A DNA stretch of 64,000 bases, taken from assembly GCF_001673155.1 (NCBI RefSeq), contig NZ_LZLE01000366.1, positions 21,101 to 85,100 of the forward strand, given 5' to 3'. The stretch's first letter is position 1; each line of letters starts with the position of its first letter. Under the pieces are notes generated by a model, which saw only the letters and a list, made by a program, of their open reading frames with translations, ran no database searches and was not told the origin of the DNA. Position numbers and translations under genes: made by a program. The DNA is from Mycobacterium sp. 1423905.2. GTDB taxonomy: Bacteria > Actinomycetota > Actinomycetes > Mycobacteriales > Mycobacteriaceae. Shown piece after piece: positions 20,720 to 32,339 of the stretch.

Positions 20720-21730
20720 CTACGGCGTGACGAGAATCTTGCAGTGCCGCTCGGGGTCGGCGAGGTCATCGAAGGCTTCGCCGACCTCGTTTAGGCCCAC
20801 TTCGCCGGTGATCAACGGCGCCACATCGATTTCCCCGTCGGCGAGCAGGCGCAGCGATTCGGTGAATTCGTCGGGCTCGTAAGCGTTGACGAACTGCACG
20901 TTGATCTCTTTGGCAATCGCGAAGAACGGATACACCGTGTCGGCCTGCATGCATACGCCGGCCACAACCAGCCGAGTCCCCCGCCGGGATCGTCGGATGA
21001 CGTCATCGATGATGCCGGGCACCCCGATCGCTTCGAAGACCACCGATGCCTTCACCGAATCGAACGGTGACCCTTGGGCGGCATCAATCGTCTGGTGGGC
21101 GCCCATGGCGACGGCCAGCTCACGGCGCTTAGTCGAAAAGTCCGCGGCCACAATCCTTTCGACACCGCGAACTTTGAGCGCTGCGACGATGGCGATGCCG
21201 ATTGGACCACAACCCAGCACCAGCGCCGTTTCCCCGGCGGCGATGCCGGACTTGTTGACGGCGTGCAAGCCCACCGCCATCGGCTCGGTGAGAGCGGCGT
21301 GCTTGAAGTCCAAGCCGTTGGGAATCGGCAGCAGTAGAGGAGCGGATAACAGCATCCGTTCGGCGTACCCGCCCAGCGTGCTGTTGCTGAATACGATTGG
21401 CTCGACCCCTCTTTCAGTGAGCAGAACCGGCAGCGACGTGACCAGAGTGCCCGGGGGGTGCGTATCGGTGTCTGGTCCGGCCTCGAGCACCTCCGCGCTG
21501 AACTCGTGACCCATGAACACGTCCCGGTCCAAATCCAGGTCCATGCCCCGACCACGCGCCAGTTCGTTGCTCAATCCCACGACCTCGGCGCCATGGGCGG
21601 CGAAATGCAGGTCGGAGCCGCAGATACCGCAGGCCCGCACTCCGACCAGTACCTGACCCGGGCCCGGCACCGGGTCCGGCACATCGTCTCGATACACCAT
21701 GCGCCCGTCGCGCAGCACCGACGCGCGCAT
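20720..21730 (-). CDS. zinc-type alcohol dehydrogenase-like oxidoreductase (MDR family)
   Basis: A 336-residue medium-chain dehydrogenase/reductase. The catalytic zinc motif is seen in CGICGSDLH and GHEFSAEV, and the cofactor-binding Rossmann motif in LGCGPIGIAIVAA. The four-cysteine structural zinc lobe common in this family is absent. No substrate can be named. Its ATG shares one base with the stop codon of the monooxygenase gene upstream (TGATG), so both and ephA form a coupled operon. This gene occupies the place where M. tuberculosis carries esxV/esxW. Confidence 0.9.
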   Translation of the reverse strand: MRASVLRDGRMVYRDDVPDPVPGPGQVLVGVRACGICGSDLHFAAHGAEVVGLSNELARGRGMDLDLDRDVFMGHEFSAEVLEAGPDTDTHPPGTLVTSLPVLLTERGVEPIVFSNSTLGGYAERMLLSAPLLLPIPNGLDFKHAALTEPMAVGLHAVNKSGIAAGETALVLGCGPIGIAIVAALKVRGVERIVAADFSTKRRELAVAMGAHQTIDAAQGSPFDSVKASVVFEAIGVPGIIDDVIRRSRRGTRLVVAGVCMQADTVYPFFAIAKEINVQFVNAYEPDEFTESLRLLADGEIDVAPLITGEVGLNEVGEAFDDLADPERHCKILVTP

Positions 21731-22905
21731 CAGCTGCTCTCCCGGTCTTGTTCGGAGACATGTTCGGTGATGGCTTTGACGACAGCCTGACCGGCGCGGC
21801 CGATGAGTTCTTCGCGCTTGTCCTTGGCCCACTCGTGCGATGCGCGGGCCGCCTCGAGCTGACCCTTGAAATGCGGAATGACTTTGCGGGCGAACAAGTC
21901 GTAGGAGTGGAAGGTAGCTTGCGGGGAGGCCCAGTCATGGCCGAGCAGAAGTAGCGTCCCGAATCCACCCGACCGATTCAGCAAGTCCTCGATGTGCGCG
22001 ATCGCGTCGTCGGGTGTGCCAATGCAGCAGTTGCCTTTGGCTGCATAGTCTTCCACGAAATCCCGGGGAGATTGCACCCCTTCGACGGTGTTGACCAGCG
22101 GAACGAATCCGGCTGCCCCGAAGTACTTGGCGAAGTCGAGCAGGCCGTAGGTGCAGTCCTCGAGGGCTTGGTCGCGGGTGTCCGCCAGATGCATGATGCT
22201 CAGAACGCGCCAGTCGCTGCGGTGCGGTTGGTCCCGGCCGGCTTTCTCGGCCTGCTCACACACCACATCCCAGGTGTTCTCCAGCGCGGCATAGCCGCCC
22301 GGCACTGACATCGACAGCGACAGCAGCGACGTGCCCAGCGCCCCCGCCAGTCGGGGACCGGACGGTGAAATCATTGCCGCCGTTGAGATCTCGGGATACG
22401 GCCAGGTGTACGGGCGGATGTGCAGCTGCGCGTCGCGCAGGGTGAACCAATCCGAGTCACGGTTGATGCGTTCATCCGGTGCGGCCCGAAACAGCGCGAG
22501 AATCGCTTCGAGCGATTCCTGCATCATCCGGCGTTGCTCCATCGGGTCGATACCCATCATGTAGGCGTCGGACGGCAGCGCCCCCGGTCCGGTGCCGAAC
22601 ATCACCCGCCCGCGGGTCAGGTGGTCCAGGAGCACCCAGCGGTCGGCCACCATCAAGGGGTGGTGGTAGGGCAGCGACACGACGCCGGTGCCCAATCGGA
22701 TGTGCTTGGTTCGCTCCGCGGCGGCGGCGATGAACACTTCCGGGCAGGCGATCAGCTCATACCCCCCGGAGTGGTGCTCACCGAACCACGCTTCGTCGAA
22801 GCCGAGGCGGTCCAGCGCAACCACCCGATCCATGTCGTATTCCAATGCGACCGTGGGCGATTGGCCGGTGGGGTGAAACGGCGTGATGAAAACACCGAAC
22901 CGCAT
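21730..22905 (-). CDS. LLM-class flavin-dependent monooxygenase (Rv3618-like)
   Basis: Luciferase-like TIM-barrel oxidoreductase of 391 residues using reduced FMN or F420. Typical segments are MRFGVFITPFH at the start, FDEAWFGEHHSGGYE and RLGTGVVSLPYHHP. ATG 22905 is the family-like start. GTG 22923 would add six residues and overlap the ephA stop by GTGA, an equally likely coupled start. Being between ephA and an alcohol dehydrogenase suggests catabolism or detoxification of a lipid-like substrate, but none is known. Confidence 0.9.
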   Translation of the reverse strand: MRFGVFITPFHPTGQSPTVALEYDMDRVVALDRLGFDEAWFGEHHSGGYELIACPEVFIAAAAERTKHIRLGTGVVSLPYHHPLMVADRWVLLDHLTRGRVMFGTGPGALPSDAYMMGIDPMEQRRMMQESLEAILALFRAAPDERINRDSDWFTLRDAQLHIRPYTWPYPEISTAAMISPSGPRLAGALGTSLLSLSMSVPGGYAALENTWDVVCEQAEKAGRDQPHRSDWRVLSIMHLADTRDQALEDCTYGLLDFAKYFGAAGFVPLVNTVEGVQSPRDFVEDYAAKGNCCIGTPDDAIAHIEDLLNRSGGFGTLLLLGHDWASPQATFHSYDLFARKVIPHFKGQLEAARASHEWAKDKREELIGRAGQAVVKAITEHVSEQDRESS

Positions 22906-22919
22906 CGGGGCGGCGCTCG

Positions 22920-23885
22920 TCACCACTCGACTCCTTTGAGGAACTCCAACAAAGTGCTGTTCACCTCGTCCGGGCGTTCCTGTTGCAGCCAGTGCCCGGC
23001 TTCGTCGACCATGACCTCGCGATACGGGCCGGTGACCACTTCCGCGGCGCGGTCGCTGCGGGTGAAAGTCAGCACCGGATCGGCCGTTCCCGCCATGAAC
23101 AGCGACGGCACCGAGATGGTGGCTCCGTCGAGGTGTGCCGTGGTCTCCCAGTTGCGGTCGAAGTTGCGATACCAATTGAGCGCGCCGTTGAAACCGGTGC
23201 GGGCGAATTCGTCGATGTAGTGGTCGAGTTCGGCCTGGCTGATCCAGTCCGGCAACTGCTGCGGTTCGGGTAACCGGTCGATGAAGCCCTCGGGTCCCGG
23301 CGCCACCATTCGCAAGGCCGCCTCGTGGTCATCGGGTGACCGCAAGCTCCCGATCATCCGGCGCAGCACGCGGGCCGGGTCCGCGTTAAGTTCGGCGTCG
23401 GCGACACCGGGCTCCTGGAAGTACAGAATGTAGAAGAAATTGTCCCCGAACACTTTTCGAAAGGATTTCGTCGGCGCCACTTTGGCCCGCGGCACCACCG
23501 GCACGCTCAACGCGGCGACGCCCGCAACACGGTCGGGTTGCAGCAGCGGCGCGTTCCACACAACGACGGCGCCCCAGTCGTGTCCCACCCACACGGCGCG
23601 CTCTGCGCCCACGTCGTCGAGCAGACCGACCAAGTCACCAGTCAACTGGTGAATGTCGTAGGCCTCGATCGCCTCGGGCCGCGACGAGCCGCCGTAGCCG
23701 CGTTGATCGGGGGCCAGCACGTGGTAGCCGGCTTCGGCCAAGACCGGAATCTGGTGACGCCAGGAATAGGCGAGTTCGGGGAAGCCGTGAGCCAGAATCA
23801 CCACCGGTGCACCGCGGTCGCCGGCCTCGACCACTCGTAGTTGAACGCCGTTGGTCTCGACTAACCGTTCGGTTGAGGTAGGCAC
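22920..23885 (-). CDS. ephA: epoxide hydrolase, alpha/beta-hydrolase fold
   Basis: Opens epoxides to diols through an aspartyl ester. The oxyanion motif HGFPE, the nucleophile Asp in VGHDWGAVV, the acid Asp in GTADPVLTF and the base His in EAGHWLQQE are all visible, and the cap domain carries the activating tyrosines around NFFYILYFQEPG. GTG 23885 gives 321 residues, close to M. tuberculosis EphA. It is first of three coupled genes. In M. tuberculosis espACD lies beyond this gene; here a VOC-protein gene follows. Confidence 0.94.
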   Translation of the reverse strand: MPTSTERLVETNGVQLRVVEAGDRGAPVVILAHGFPELAYSWRHQIPVLAEAGYHVLAPDQRGYGGSSRPEAIEAYDIHQLTGDLVGLLDDVGAERAVWVGHDWGAVVVWNAPLLQPDRVAGVAALSVPVVPRAKVAPTKSFRKVFGDNFFYILYFQEPGVADAELNADPARVLRRMIGSLRSPDDHEAALRMVAPGPEGFIDRLPEPQQLPDWISQAELDHYIDEFARTGFNGALNWYRNFDRNWETTAHLDGATISVPSLFMAGTADPVLTFTRSDRAAEVVTGPYREVMVDEAGHWLQQERPDEVNSTLLEFLKGVEW

Positions 23886-24122
23886 CGTCTCACCAAAGCA
23901 CAACCCCTGCGGACCGGGAAGGGCCCAAGGATTCCTCATCGGGGCGCACGCAAAGGTTCGGGCCGGTGTGTTCGAGGGCCGCGAGGGCGCGCGGGTGTCC
24001 GCGCCCAAGAGCCGCGGGTGGTGCCGGTGACTTGACGGGCGCGGCCGTAGAGTTTTCGTTGCGGGTTGCGCAGGAAGATCGACCGACGCACGGGTTGGCA
24101 AGAAAAGGCAGGTGCGCTGGAC

Positions 24123-24539
24123 ATGAGGCGTCTTGATCACGTCGTGCTGTGGACGAAGAACCCGCAGGCATCGATGGACTTCTACACCCGGGTAGTCGGC
24201 CTTGCTCCGGTGCGGTTCGACGAATATCGGGCCGGCGAGGCGCCGTTCCCCAGCGTGCGGGTGAGCGAAGACTCCATCATCGACTTGATGGCAGCCGAAG
24301 GCGCCGGGGCCACCGAAGCCATGACAAAAGTCGACAACAGTGCCGGCCACCCGGTCAATCACGTGTGCCTGGCCATGTCCAAAGAGGAATACGACGCACT
24401 CGACCAGCGGCTACGCGACGAGGGAGTGGACACCAGCGCCCGGCTGAACAACTCCTTCGGCGCGCGCGGCTGGGCTCCGCAGGGCTACTACTTCCCTGAT
24501 CCCGACGGCAACGTGGTCGAGGCTCGCTATTACGAATAG
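24123..24539 (+). CDS. VOC/glyoxalase-like protein
   Basis: A 138-residue single-unit vicinal oxygen chelate protein: two beta-alpha-beta-beta-beta modules with candidate metal ligands in LDHVVLW, VNHVCLAM and VVEARYY. It may be a dioxygenase, glyoxalase or antibiotic-binding protein; sequence alone does not decide. ATG 24123 is preceded by only a weak ribosome-binding site. The 237 bases between ephA and this gene show nothing else. Confidence 0.87.
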   Translation: MRRLDHVVLWTKNPQASMDFYTRVVGLAPVRFDEYRAGEAPFPSVRVSEDSIIDLMAAEGAGATEAMTKVDNSAGHPVNHVCLAMSKEEYDALDQRLRDEGVDTSARLNNSFGARGWAPQGYYFPDPDGNVVEARYYE

Positions 24540-24595
24540 CCAGCCAGTTGACCGATCCGGTGACACGTTGGGAACTTCCGCTCGTTGCTCAGGTT

Positions 24596-24697
24596 GGATG
24601 CTGGCGACCCGCTGCGCTCCGAATACCGGAGCTTGCGGTCGCCTTGGTGGGATGCTGGCGACCCGCTGCGCTCCGAATACCGGAGCTTGCGGTCGCC
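24596..24697. repeat. two tandem 48-bp hairpin repeats upstream of ftsH
   Basis: A 48-base unit occurs twice with no mismatch (24596-24643 and 24650-24697), period 54. Each copy is itself an imperfect palindrome: GGCGACC pairs with GGTCGCC, and inside it GCTCCG pairs with CGGAGC around AATAC. Each copy could form a long stem-loop in DNA or RNA. It lies in the 5' region of ftsH. Confidence 0.9.
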
Positions 24698-24768
24698 AGA
24701 GAGCGGTAGCCTGGACTTTTGCAGCTGCGTGTATCGGGAAGGACATGGCCGGTACGGCCGAATGATTG

Positions 24769-27000
<2,232 letters not shown>

Positions 27001-27014
27001 CGAACGGAGACTTG

Positions 27015-27623
27015 ATGACGCAGGTGGAGTCCCGCGACGCAAAAACGCGGGCGCGGGTATTCGACCAGCCACGAGCCGAGGCCGCCGTCCGTGAACTGCT
27101 CTATGCGATCGGCGAGGACCCTGATCGCAACGGTCTGCGCGAAACCCCGGCTCGGGTGGCCCGGGCCTACCGCGAAATCTTCGCCGGTCTCTACACCGAC
27201 CCCGACTCGGTGCTCAACGCGATGTTCGACGAAGACCACAACGAGATGGTGATCGTCAAAGACATCCCGATGTTCTCCACCTGCGAACACCACTTGGTGT
27301 CCTTCCACGGGGTCGCCCACGTCGGCTATATCCCCAATGCCGACGGCAGGGTGACCGGTCTGTCGAAAATCGCTCGGCTGGTGGACCTTTACGCCAAACG
27401 GCCGCAGGTTCAAGAACGGCTCACCAGCCAGATCGCCGATGCGTTGATGAAGAAGCTGGAGCCGCGCGGCGTGATCGTCATCATCGAAGCCGAACACCTG
27501 TGCATGGCCATGCGCGGTGTCCGCAAGCCCGGCGCGCTGACCACCACTTCCGCGGTTCGCGGTCAGCTGCAACGGGATTCGGCGTCTCGAGCCGAAGCGC
27601 TCGACCTCATTCTGCGTAAGTGA
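27015..27623 (+). CDS. folE: GTP cyclohydrolase I
   Basis: First enzyme of folate biosynthesis: GTP to dihydroneopterin triphosphate plus formate. Zinc ligands are in [12 protein letters not shown] and [27 protein letters not shown] is the family signature. Length is 202 residues, as in M. tuberculosis. It begins 14 bases after ftsH and is followed by folP1, folB and folK in a tight operon. Confidence 0.97.
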   Translation: MTQVESRDAKTRARVFDQPRAEAAVRELLYAIGEDPDRNGLRETPARVARAYREIFAGLYTDPDSVLNAMFDEDHNEMVIVKDIPMFSTCEHHLVSFHGVAHVGYIPNADGRVTGLSKIARLVDLYAKRPQVQERLTSQIADALMKKLEPRGVIVIIEAEHLCMAMRGVRKPGALTTTSAVRGQLQRDSASRAEALDLILRK

Positions 27624-27633
27624 GCCGGCGCCC

Positions 27634-28461
27634 GTGCAGGTTATGGGGGTTTTGAACGTCACCGACGACTCGTTCTCGGACGGCGGTCGGTATCTCGATG
27701 CGGACGGCGCGGTGGCCCACGGCCTGGCTTTGGTCGCTGATGGTGCACACATCGTGGACGTCGGGGGCGAGTCGACGCGCCCCGGTGCCACTCGGGTGGA
27801 TCCCGAGTTGGAGGCATCGCGCGTCGTTCCAGTCGTCAAACAGCTTGCCGCGCAAGGAATTACTGTCAGCATCGACACCATGCATGCCGACGTCGCGCGG
27901 GCGGCGCTGGAAAGCGGCGCGCAACTGGTCAACGACGTGTCCGGGGGGCGGGCCGACCCCGCGATGGCGCCGCTGGTGGCCGACGCCGGTGTGCCATGGG
28001 TGCTGATGCACTGGCGGCCGGTGTCGGCGCAGCGTCCACACCACGTCCCGGATTACCGCGACGTGGTGGCCGACGTGCGCGCCGACCTGCTCGACAGCGT
28101 CGATGACGCGGTGGCCGCCGGTGTCGACCCGGCCAAGCTGGTCATCGATCCCGGCCTGGGCTTCGCCAAAACGGGCCAACACAATTGGGCCCTGCTGCAC
28201 GCGCTGCCCGAACTGGTCGGCACCGGCGTTCCGGTGCTGCTGGGCGCTTCCCGCAAGCGGTTCCTGGGCACCTTGTTGGCCGCGCCCGACGGCACGCCGC
28301 GACCGCCGGACGGACGGGAAACCGCGACGGCGGTGATCTCCGCACTGGCCGCCATGCAGGGGGCATGGGGAGTGCGGGTCCATGACGTGCGGGCCTCGGT
28401 CGACGCCCTCAAAGTGGTCGCGGCCTGGACCCAACCGGAGGCGACTCAACAGAATGGCTGA
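27634..28461 (+). CDS. folP1: dihydropteroate synthase
   Basis: Condenses p-aminobenzoate with dihydropterin pyrophosphate; the sulfonamide target. Motifs in order are [48 protein letters not shown] and GASRKRFLG. The first in-frame start codon after the upstream stop is GTG 27634, giving 275 residues, a few shorter at the N-terminus than the M. tuberculosis protein. Ten bases separate it from folE, and its end overlaps folB by eight bases. Confidence 0.97.
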   Translation: MQVMGVLNVTDDSFSDGGRYLDADGAVAHGLALVADGAHIVDVGGESTRPGATRVDPELEASRVVPVVKQLAAQGITVSIDTMHADVARAALESGAQLVNDVSGGRADPAMAPLVADAGVPWVLMHWRPVSAQRPHHVPDYRDVVADVRADLLDSVDDAVAAGVDPAKLVIDPGLGFAKTGQHNWALLHALPELVGTGVPVLLGASRKRFLGTLLAAPDGTPRPPDGRETATAVISALAAMQGAWGVRVHDVRASVDALKVVAAWTQPEATQQNG

Positions 28462-28855
28462 CCGAATCGAATTGCGCGGGTTGACCGTTCATGGCCGCCA
28501 CGGAGTTTTCGACCACGAACGAGTCAACGGTCAGGAATTCGTCATCGACATCACTGTGTGGATCGATCTGGCCCGGGCCGCCGCCAGCGACGAACTGGCC
28601 GACACCTACGACTACGGAGCCCTGGCCCAACTGGCTACCGACATCGTCAGCGGGCCGCCGCGAAAATTGATCGAGGCCGTCGGGGGTGCGATCGCCGATC
28701 AGGTCATGGACGACCAGCGTGTGCATGCCGTGGAAGTGGTGGTGCACAAGCCCCAAGCGCCGATTCCGCAACAGTTCGCCGACGTGGCGGTTGTGGTGCG
28801 ACGGTCGCGGCGCGGCGGTCGCGGTTCGGTGGTGCCGGCAGGCGGGACGGTATGA
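28454..28855 (+). CDS. folB: dihydroneopterin aldolase
   Basis: Cleaves dihydroneopterin to hydroxymethyl-dihydropterin and glycolaldehyde. A 133-residue protein with [16 protein letters not shown] at the start, the substrate glutamate region [11 protein letters not shown], and the conserved lysine in [10 protein letters not shown]. It overlaps folP1 by eight bases and folK by four (ATGA), so translation is coupled. Confidence 0.96.
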   Translation: MADRIELRGLTVHGRHGVFDHERVNGQEFVIDITVWIDLARAAASDELADTYDYGALAQLATDIVSGPPRKLIEAVGGAIADQVMDDQRVHAVEVVVHKPQAPIPQQFADVAVVVRRSRRGGRGSVVPAGGTV

Positions 28856-29379
28856 CCCGAATGGTGTTGTCTCTCGGCTCCAACCTCGGTGACCGCATCG
28901 CCCACCTGCAATCGGTGGTCGACGGACTCGGCCAGGCAGTGCAAGCCGTCTCACCGGTGTACGAGACGGATCCCTGGGGCGGCGTGGTTCAGGAACCCTT
29001 CCTCAACGTCGTGCTGGTCGCCGACGACCCTGACTATGACGTGCAGGCCTGGCTGCGCCGAGCGCAGGAATTCGAGCGCGCCGCCGAACGGGTGCGCGCA
29101 CAGCGGTGGGGTCCGCGCACTCTCGACGTCGACCTGATCGCCGGCTTCGATGAAGCCGGCGCGGTGCTCGTCGCCGACGACGACCTGACCCTGCCGCACC
29201 CGCGGGCTCATCAACGCGCGTTCGTGCTGGTTCCCTGGCTGGATGTCGACCCGCACGCCGAGCTGACCGTCGACGGTCGATCCCGTTCGGTTCCCGACCT
29301 GTTGGCCGAACTCGATCCCGCCGAGCGGACCGGTGTGCGGCGGTTTTCCCGCGGCCTGACGACCAGAACGCGGCGCTGA
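28852..29379 (+). CDS. folK: hydroxymethyl-dihydropterin pyrophosphokinase
   Basis: Transfers pyrophosphate from ATP to 6-hydroxymethyl-dihydropterin. The HPPK signature is [14 protein letters not shown], whose two aspartates bind magnesium; SLGSNLGDR and [13 protein letters not shown] are also typical. Length is 175 residues. Its stop shares one base with the ATG of the next gene. Confidence 0.96.
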   Translation: MTRMVLSLGSNLGDRIAHLQSVVDGLGQAVQAVSPVYETDPWGGVVQEPFLNVVLVADDPDYDVQAWLRRAQEFERAAERVRAQRWGPRTLDVDLIAGFDEAGAVLVADDDLTLPHPRAHQRAFVLVPWLDVDPHAELTVDGRSRSVPDLLAELDPAERTGVRRFSRGLTTRTRR

Positions 29380-29855
29380 TGGGACCCACCCGGAAACGGG
29401 ACCTGACCGCCGCGGGGCTCGGCGCGGCGGTGATCGGCTATCTACTCATCGCGGTGCTGTACCGATATTTTCCGCCGATCACCATCTGGACCGGGGTGTC
29501 GCTGTTGGTGGTCGGCATCGCCGAGGCCCTGTGGGCGCGGTTTGTCCGGGCGAAGATCAACGCGGGTGAAATCGGCGACGCTCCTGGCTGGCTACACCCG
29601 CTCGCGGTGGCACAAAGCGTCATGATCGCCAAGGCCTCAGCGTGGGTGGGCGCCTTGGTGCTGGGCTGGTGGATGGGCGTGCTGGTCTACTTCCTGCCCC
29701 GCCGGTCGTGGCAACGGGCCGTCGCCGAAGACACCACCGGCACCGTCGTGGCGGCCGTCAGCGCCCTGGCGCTGATCGCCGCGGCGCTGTGGCTGCAACA
29801 TTGCTGCAAATCACCCCAGGATCCGACCGACAACGGCGAGGGCGCGGAAGGCTAG
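29379..29855 (+). CDS. DUF3180-type membrane protein (Rv3605c-like)
   Basis: A 158-residue protein with four hydrophobic segments (about 10-28, 33-52, 84-103, 117-135) and a short acidic C-terminal tail. This family travels with folate genes in actinobacteria but has no established function. Translational coupling to folK by a one-base overlap places it in the folate operon. Confidence 0.85.
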   Translation: MGPTRKRDLTAAGLGAAVIGYLLIAVLYRYFPPITIWTGVSLLVVGIAEALWARFVRAKINAGEIGDAPGWLHPLAVAQSVMIAKASAWVGALVLGWWMGVLVYFLPRRSWQRAVAEDTTGTVVAAVSALALIAAALWLQHCCKSPQDPTDNGEGAEG

Positions 29856-29919
29856 TCGGGCCCCGAATTCGACGCGAGAATCGCCGGACCGGCGCGACAC
29901 GCGGACTGACCTCGCCCGG

Positions 29920-29925
29920 TACAGT
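29920..29925 (+). promoter_or_regulatory. -10 element, leaderless start of the next membrane-protein gene
   Basis: TACAGT followed by six bases and ATG 29932. Confidence 0.4.
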
Positions 29926-29931
29926 CAGGCC

Positions 29932-31329
29932 ATGACCGTTCTGTCCCGCGGCGCCCGCGTTCGGCGCGGCGGCCGCAGGCCGGGTTGGGTGCTCTTGACG
30001 ACGTTGCTGGTCCTGGCAATCGGGGCCAGTTCCGCCTTGGTTTTCACCAATCGCGTGGAACTGCTCAAGCTCGCTGTGATCCTGGCCCTGTGGGCCGCGG
30101 TGGCCGGCGCCTTCGTGTCCGTGCTGTACCGACGCCAAGCCGATGCCGAGCAGGCTCGTGCCCGCGATATGAAGCTGGTCTACGACCTGCAATTGGACCG
30201 CGAGATCTCGGCCCGCCGCGAGTACGAGCTGACCGTGGAATCGCAGCTACGCCGTGAGTTGGCGTCCGAATTGCGTGCGGCGGCCGCCGACGAGGTGGCC
30301 GCGCTGCGCGCCGAACTATCCGCGCTGCGCACCAACCTGGAAATACTGTTCGACACCGACCTCGAGCACCGGCCCGCCCTGGAAACAGTGGCTCAGAACG
30401 GCGCCCAGCACAACGACACTCCCGCCGCCGACTGGGTGTCCAGCGACCGGGTGCGGGCAGTCCGGGAAGACCGCGAAGAAAACCCGCCCAGCCGCTCCGA
30501 AGAGACCACCATCATCGACGTGCCCGAAGTGGGCGTACCGCCGGTCAACGAAGGCCCGATGTTCACGCCGCCGCGGCAGCCGCCGCCGAGAAGGCGGCAC
30601 ACCGGGGAGCGCGCCCGTCCGGCCTATGAGGCCCCGCCTCCGGAGGCTCGCCCGCTCCAGCCCGAGCCGTCGTACGAGCCGCGGCACCGGCCGCCACCCG
30701 CGCCGGCACCCGCGCCGCCGCCGGTACCCCCCATGTCGCCGCCCGTCCAGCCAGTCTCCGTCGCGCAGCCTTCCGGATCGGAGTGGCGACCCGTCGCTGC
30801 CGACGGCCAATGGCTGCCCCCAGGCGCACCGGGCAGCAACTGGGTGGCCGCCGAGCCTCCCGCCCCGCCGTCCCCCGAGATGGCTGCCCCCGCGGCGCCG
30901 GCAGCCGAGCCGGCGGAGCGGTCCGGGCGACGCCGCCGCTACCGCCACACCGACGACCAGGTCGACAACGACGACGCCGATGTGCCGGAGTCCTACCGCG
31001 AATCCGGTCGCCGATCCCGGTCCCGGCACTCGACGGAGTACCGCGACTATGGTGTCGGCAGCCTGATCGGTGCTGAACCGGCTGCTTCGGCGTCTGCACC
31101 GGCAGCCGAAGCGGTCGAGCCCGCCGCACCGCCGCCGCCACCGCGGCTGGCGCCCGCGCCGCCCCCTGAGGTCGCGCCGCGGCACCGCAGTCCGGAAACG
31201 GTTGACGAAGATCCAGAAGCCGTCGACGGGCAGGGCCCGCCGACCGGCGGTCAGTCCGTCGCCGACCTGTTGGCGCGGCTGCAGGTCCAGCCCGCCGGCG
31301 GTGGCCGGCGGCGGCGGCGCGACGGGTAA
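29932..31329 (+). CDS. Pro/Ala/Arg-rich membrane protein (Rv3604c-like)
   Basis: A 465-residue protein. Residues 15-60 hold two hydrophobic segments; the next 90 residues are charged and probably coiled-coil (RAEQARARDMK region to about residue 140). The remaining 300 residues are low-complexity proline, alanine and arginine-rich with acidic patches, likely disordered. It belongs to a mycobacterial-specific family of unknown role. The leaderless-type promoter suggests its own transcription start within the folate-pantothenate block. Confidence 0.82.
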   Translation: MTVLSRGARVRRGGRRPGWVLLTTLLVLAIGASSALVFTNRVELLKLAVILALWAAVAGAFVSVLYRRQADAEQARARDMKLVYDLQLDREISARREYELTVESQLRRELASELRAAAADEVAALRAELSALRTNLEILFDTDLEHRPALETVAQNGAQHNDTPAADWVSSDRVRAVREDREENPPSRSEETTIIDVPEVGVPPVNEGPMFTPPRQPPPRRRHTGERARPAYEAPPPEARPLQPEPSYEPRHRPPPAPAPAPPPVPPMSPPVQPVSVAQPSGSEWRPVAADGQWLPPGAPGSNWVAAEPPAPPSPEMAAPAAPAAEPAERSGRRRRYRHTDDQVDNDDADVPESYRESGRRSRSRHSTEYRDYGVGSLIGAEPAASASAPAAEAVEPAAPPPPPRLAPAPPPEVAPRHRSPETVDEDPEAVDGQGPPTGGQSVADLLARLQVQPAGGGRRRRRDG

Positions 31330-31353
31330 GTGGGGCCCGCCGTTCAAATCGAC

Positions 31354-31359
31354 TAGAGT
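31354..31359 (+). promoter_or_regulatory. possible -10 of the pantothenate operon
   Basis: TAGAGT, about 70 bases before the DUF2520 gene. The surroundings lack a convincing -35. Weak evidence. Confidence 0.25.
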
Positions 31360-31427
31360 CTTAGTGACCGTCCGGTACCCGAGACACGGGACTGGAACGC
31401 ACGAAGAATCCTGTGAGGTCGTCTGCG

Positions 31428-32339
31428 ATGGGGCAGTTCGACGGTTTGCGCCCGGCCAGGCTCAAGGTGGGGATCATCTCCGCCGGCCGGGTGGGCACCG
31501 CGCTGGGGGTTGCGCTGGAGCGCGCCGACCACGTCGTGGTGGCCTGCAGCGCCATCTCCCGCGCGTCGCGGCAGCGAGCGGCCCGCCGACTGCCTGACAC
31601 GTCGGTGCTGCCCGTGCCTGACGTCGCCGCCGGTGCTGAGCTGCTGATATTGGCGGTTCCCGACAGCGAGCTGGCCGGCCTGGTGTCTGGTCTGGCCGCC
31701 ACCGCCGCGGTCCGGCCCGGCACCATCGTGGTGCACACTTCCGGGGTCAACGGGATCGACATCCTCGCCCCGCTGACCGAGCAGAGTTGCATTCCGCTGG
31801 CGATTCACCCCGCAATGACGTTCACCGGTTCCGACGAGGACATCAGCCGGTTGCCAGACACCTGTTTCGGCATCACCGCGGCCGACGAGGTTGGCTACGC
31901 GATCGGCCAGTCGCTGGTGCTGGAGATGGGCGGCGAGCCGTTCTGTGTGCGCGAGGACTCCCGGGTCCTCTATCACGCGGCCCTGGCGCACGCCGGTAAC
32001 CACCTGGTGACGGTGTTGGCCGACGCGTTGGAGGCGTTGCGGGCCGCCCTGCGCGGCACCGAACTACTGGGCCAACAGCTCGTCGAAGACCAGCCGGGTG
32101 GCATCGCCGAACGCATCGTCGGTCCCTTGGCCCGGGCCGCGTTGGAGAACACGCTGCAGCGCGGGCAGGCCGCGCTGACCGGGCCCGTCGCCCGTGGCGA
32201 CGCGGCGGCGGTGGCTGGACATCTGACCGCACTGGCGCGGGTCGACCCGCAACTGGCTCAGGCCTATCGGGTCAACGCCCTGCGGACCGCGCAGCGCGCC
32301 CACGCCCCCGACGATGTCGTCGAGGTGCTCGCACCGTGA
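31428..32339 (+). CDS. Rossmann/DUF2520 reductase-like protein, candidate ketopantoate reductase (PanG type)
   Basis: A 303-residue protein with an N-terminal NAD(P)-binding domain ([15 protein letters not shown] at about residue 13) and a C-terminal helical DUF2520 domain containing [13 protein letters not shown]. The same architecture is found in PanG, an alternative ketopantoate reductase described in Francisella. It is coupled by GTGA overlap to panC, with panD and coaX beyond, so a pantothenate role is attractive but inferred; mycobacteria also have a panE-like gene elsewhere. ATG 31428 gives the M. tuberculosis-like length; GTG 31413 is an alternative. Confidence 0.85.
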   Translation: MGQFDGLRPARLKVGIISAGRVGTALGVALERADHVVVACSAISRASRQRAARRLPDTSVLPVPDVAAGAELLILAVPDSELAGLVSGLAATAAVRPGTIVVHTSGVNGIDILAPLTEQSCIPLAIHPAMTFTGSDEDISRLPDTCFGITAADEVGYAIGQSLVLEMGGEPFCVREDSRVLYHAALAHAGNHLVTVLADALEALRAALRGTELLGQQLVEDQPGGIAERIVGPLARAALENTLQRGQAALTGPVARGDAAAVAGHLTALARVDPQLAQAYRVNALRTAQRAHAPDDVVEVLAP

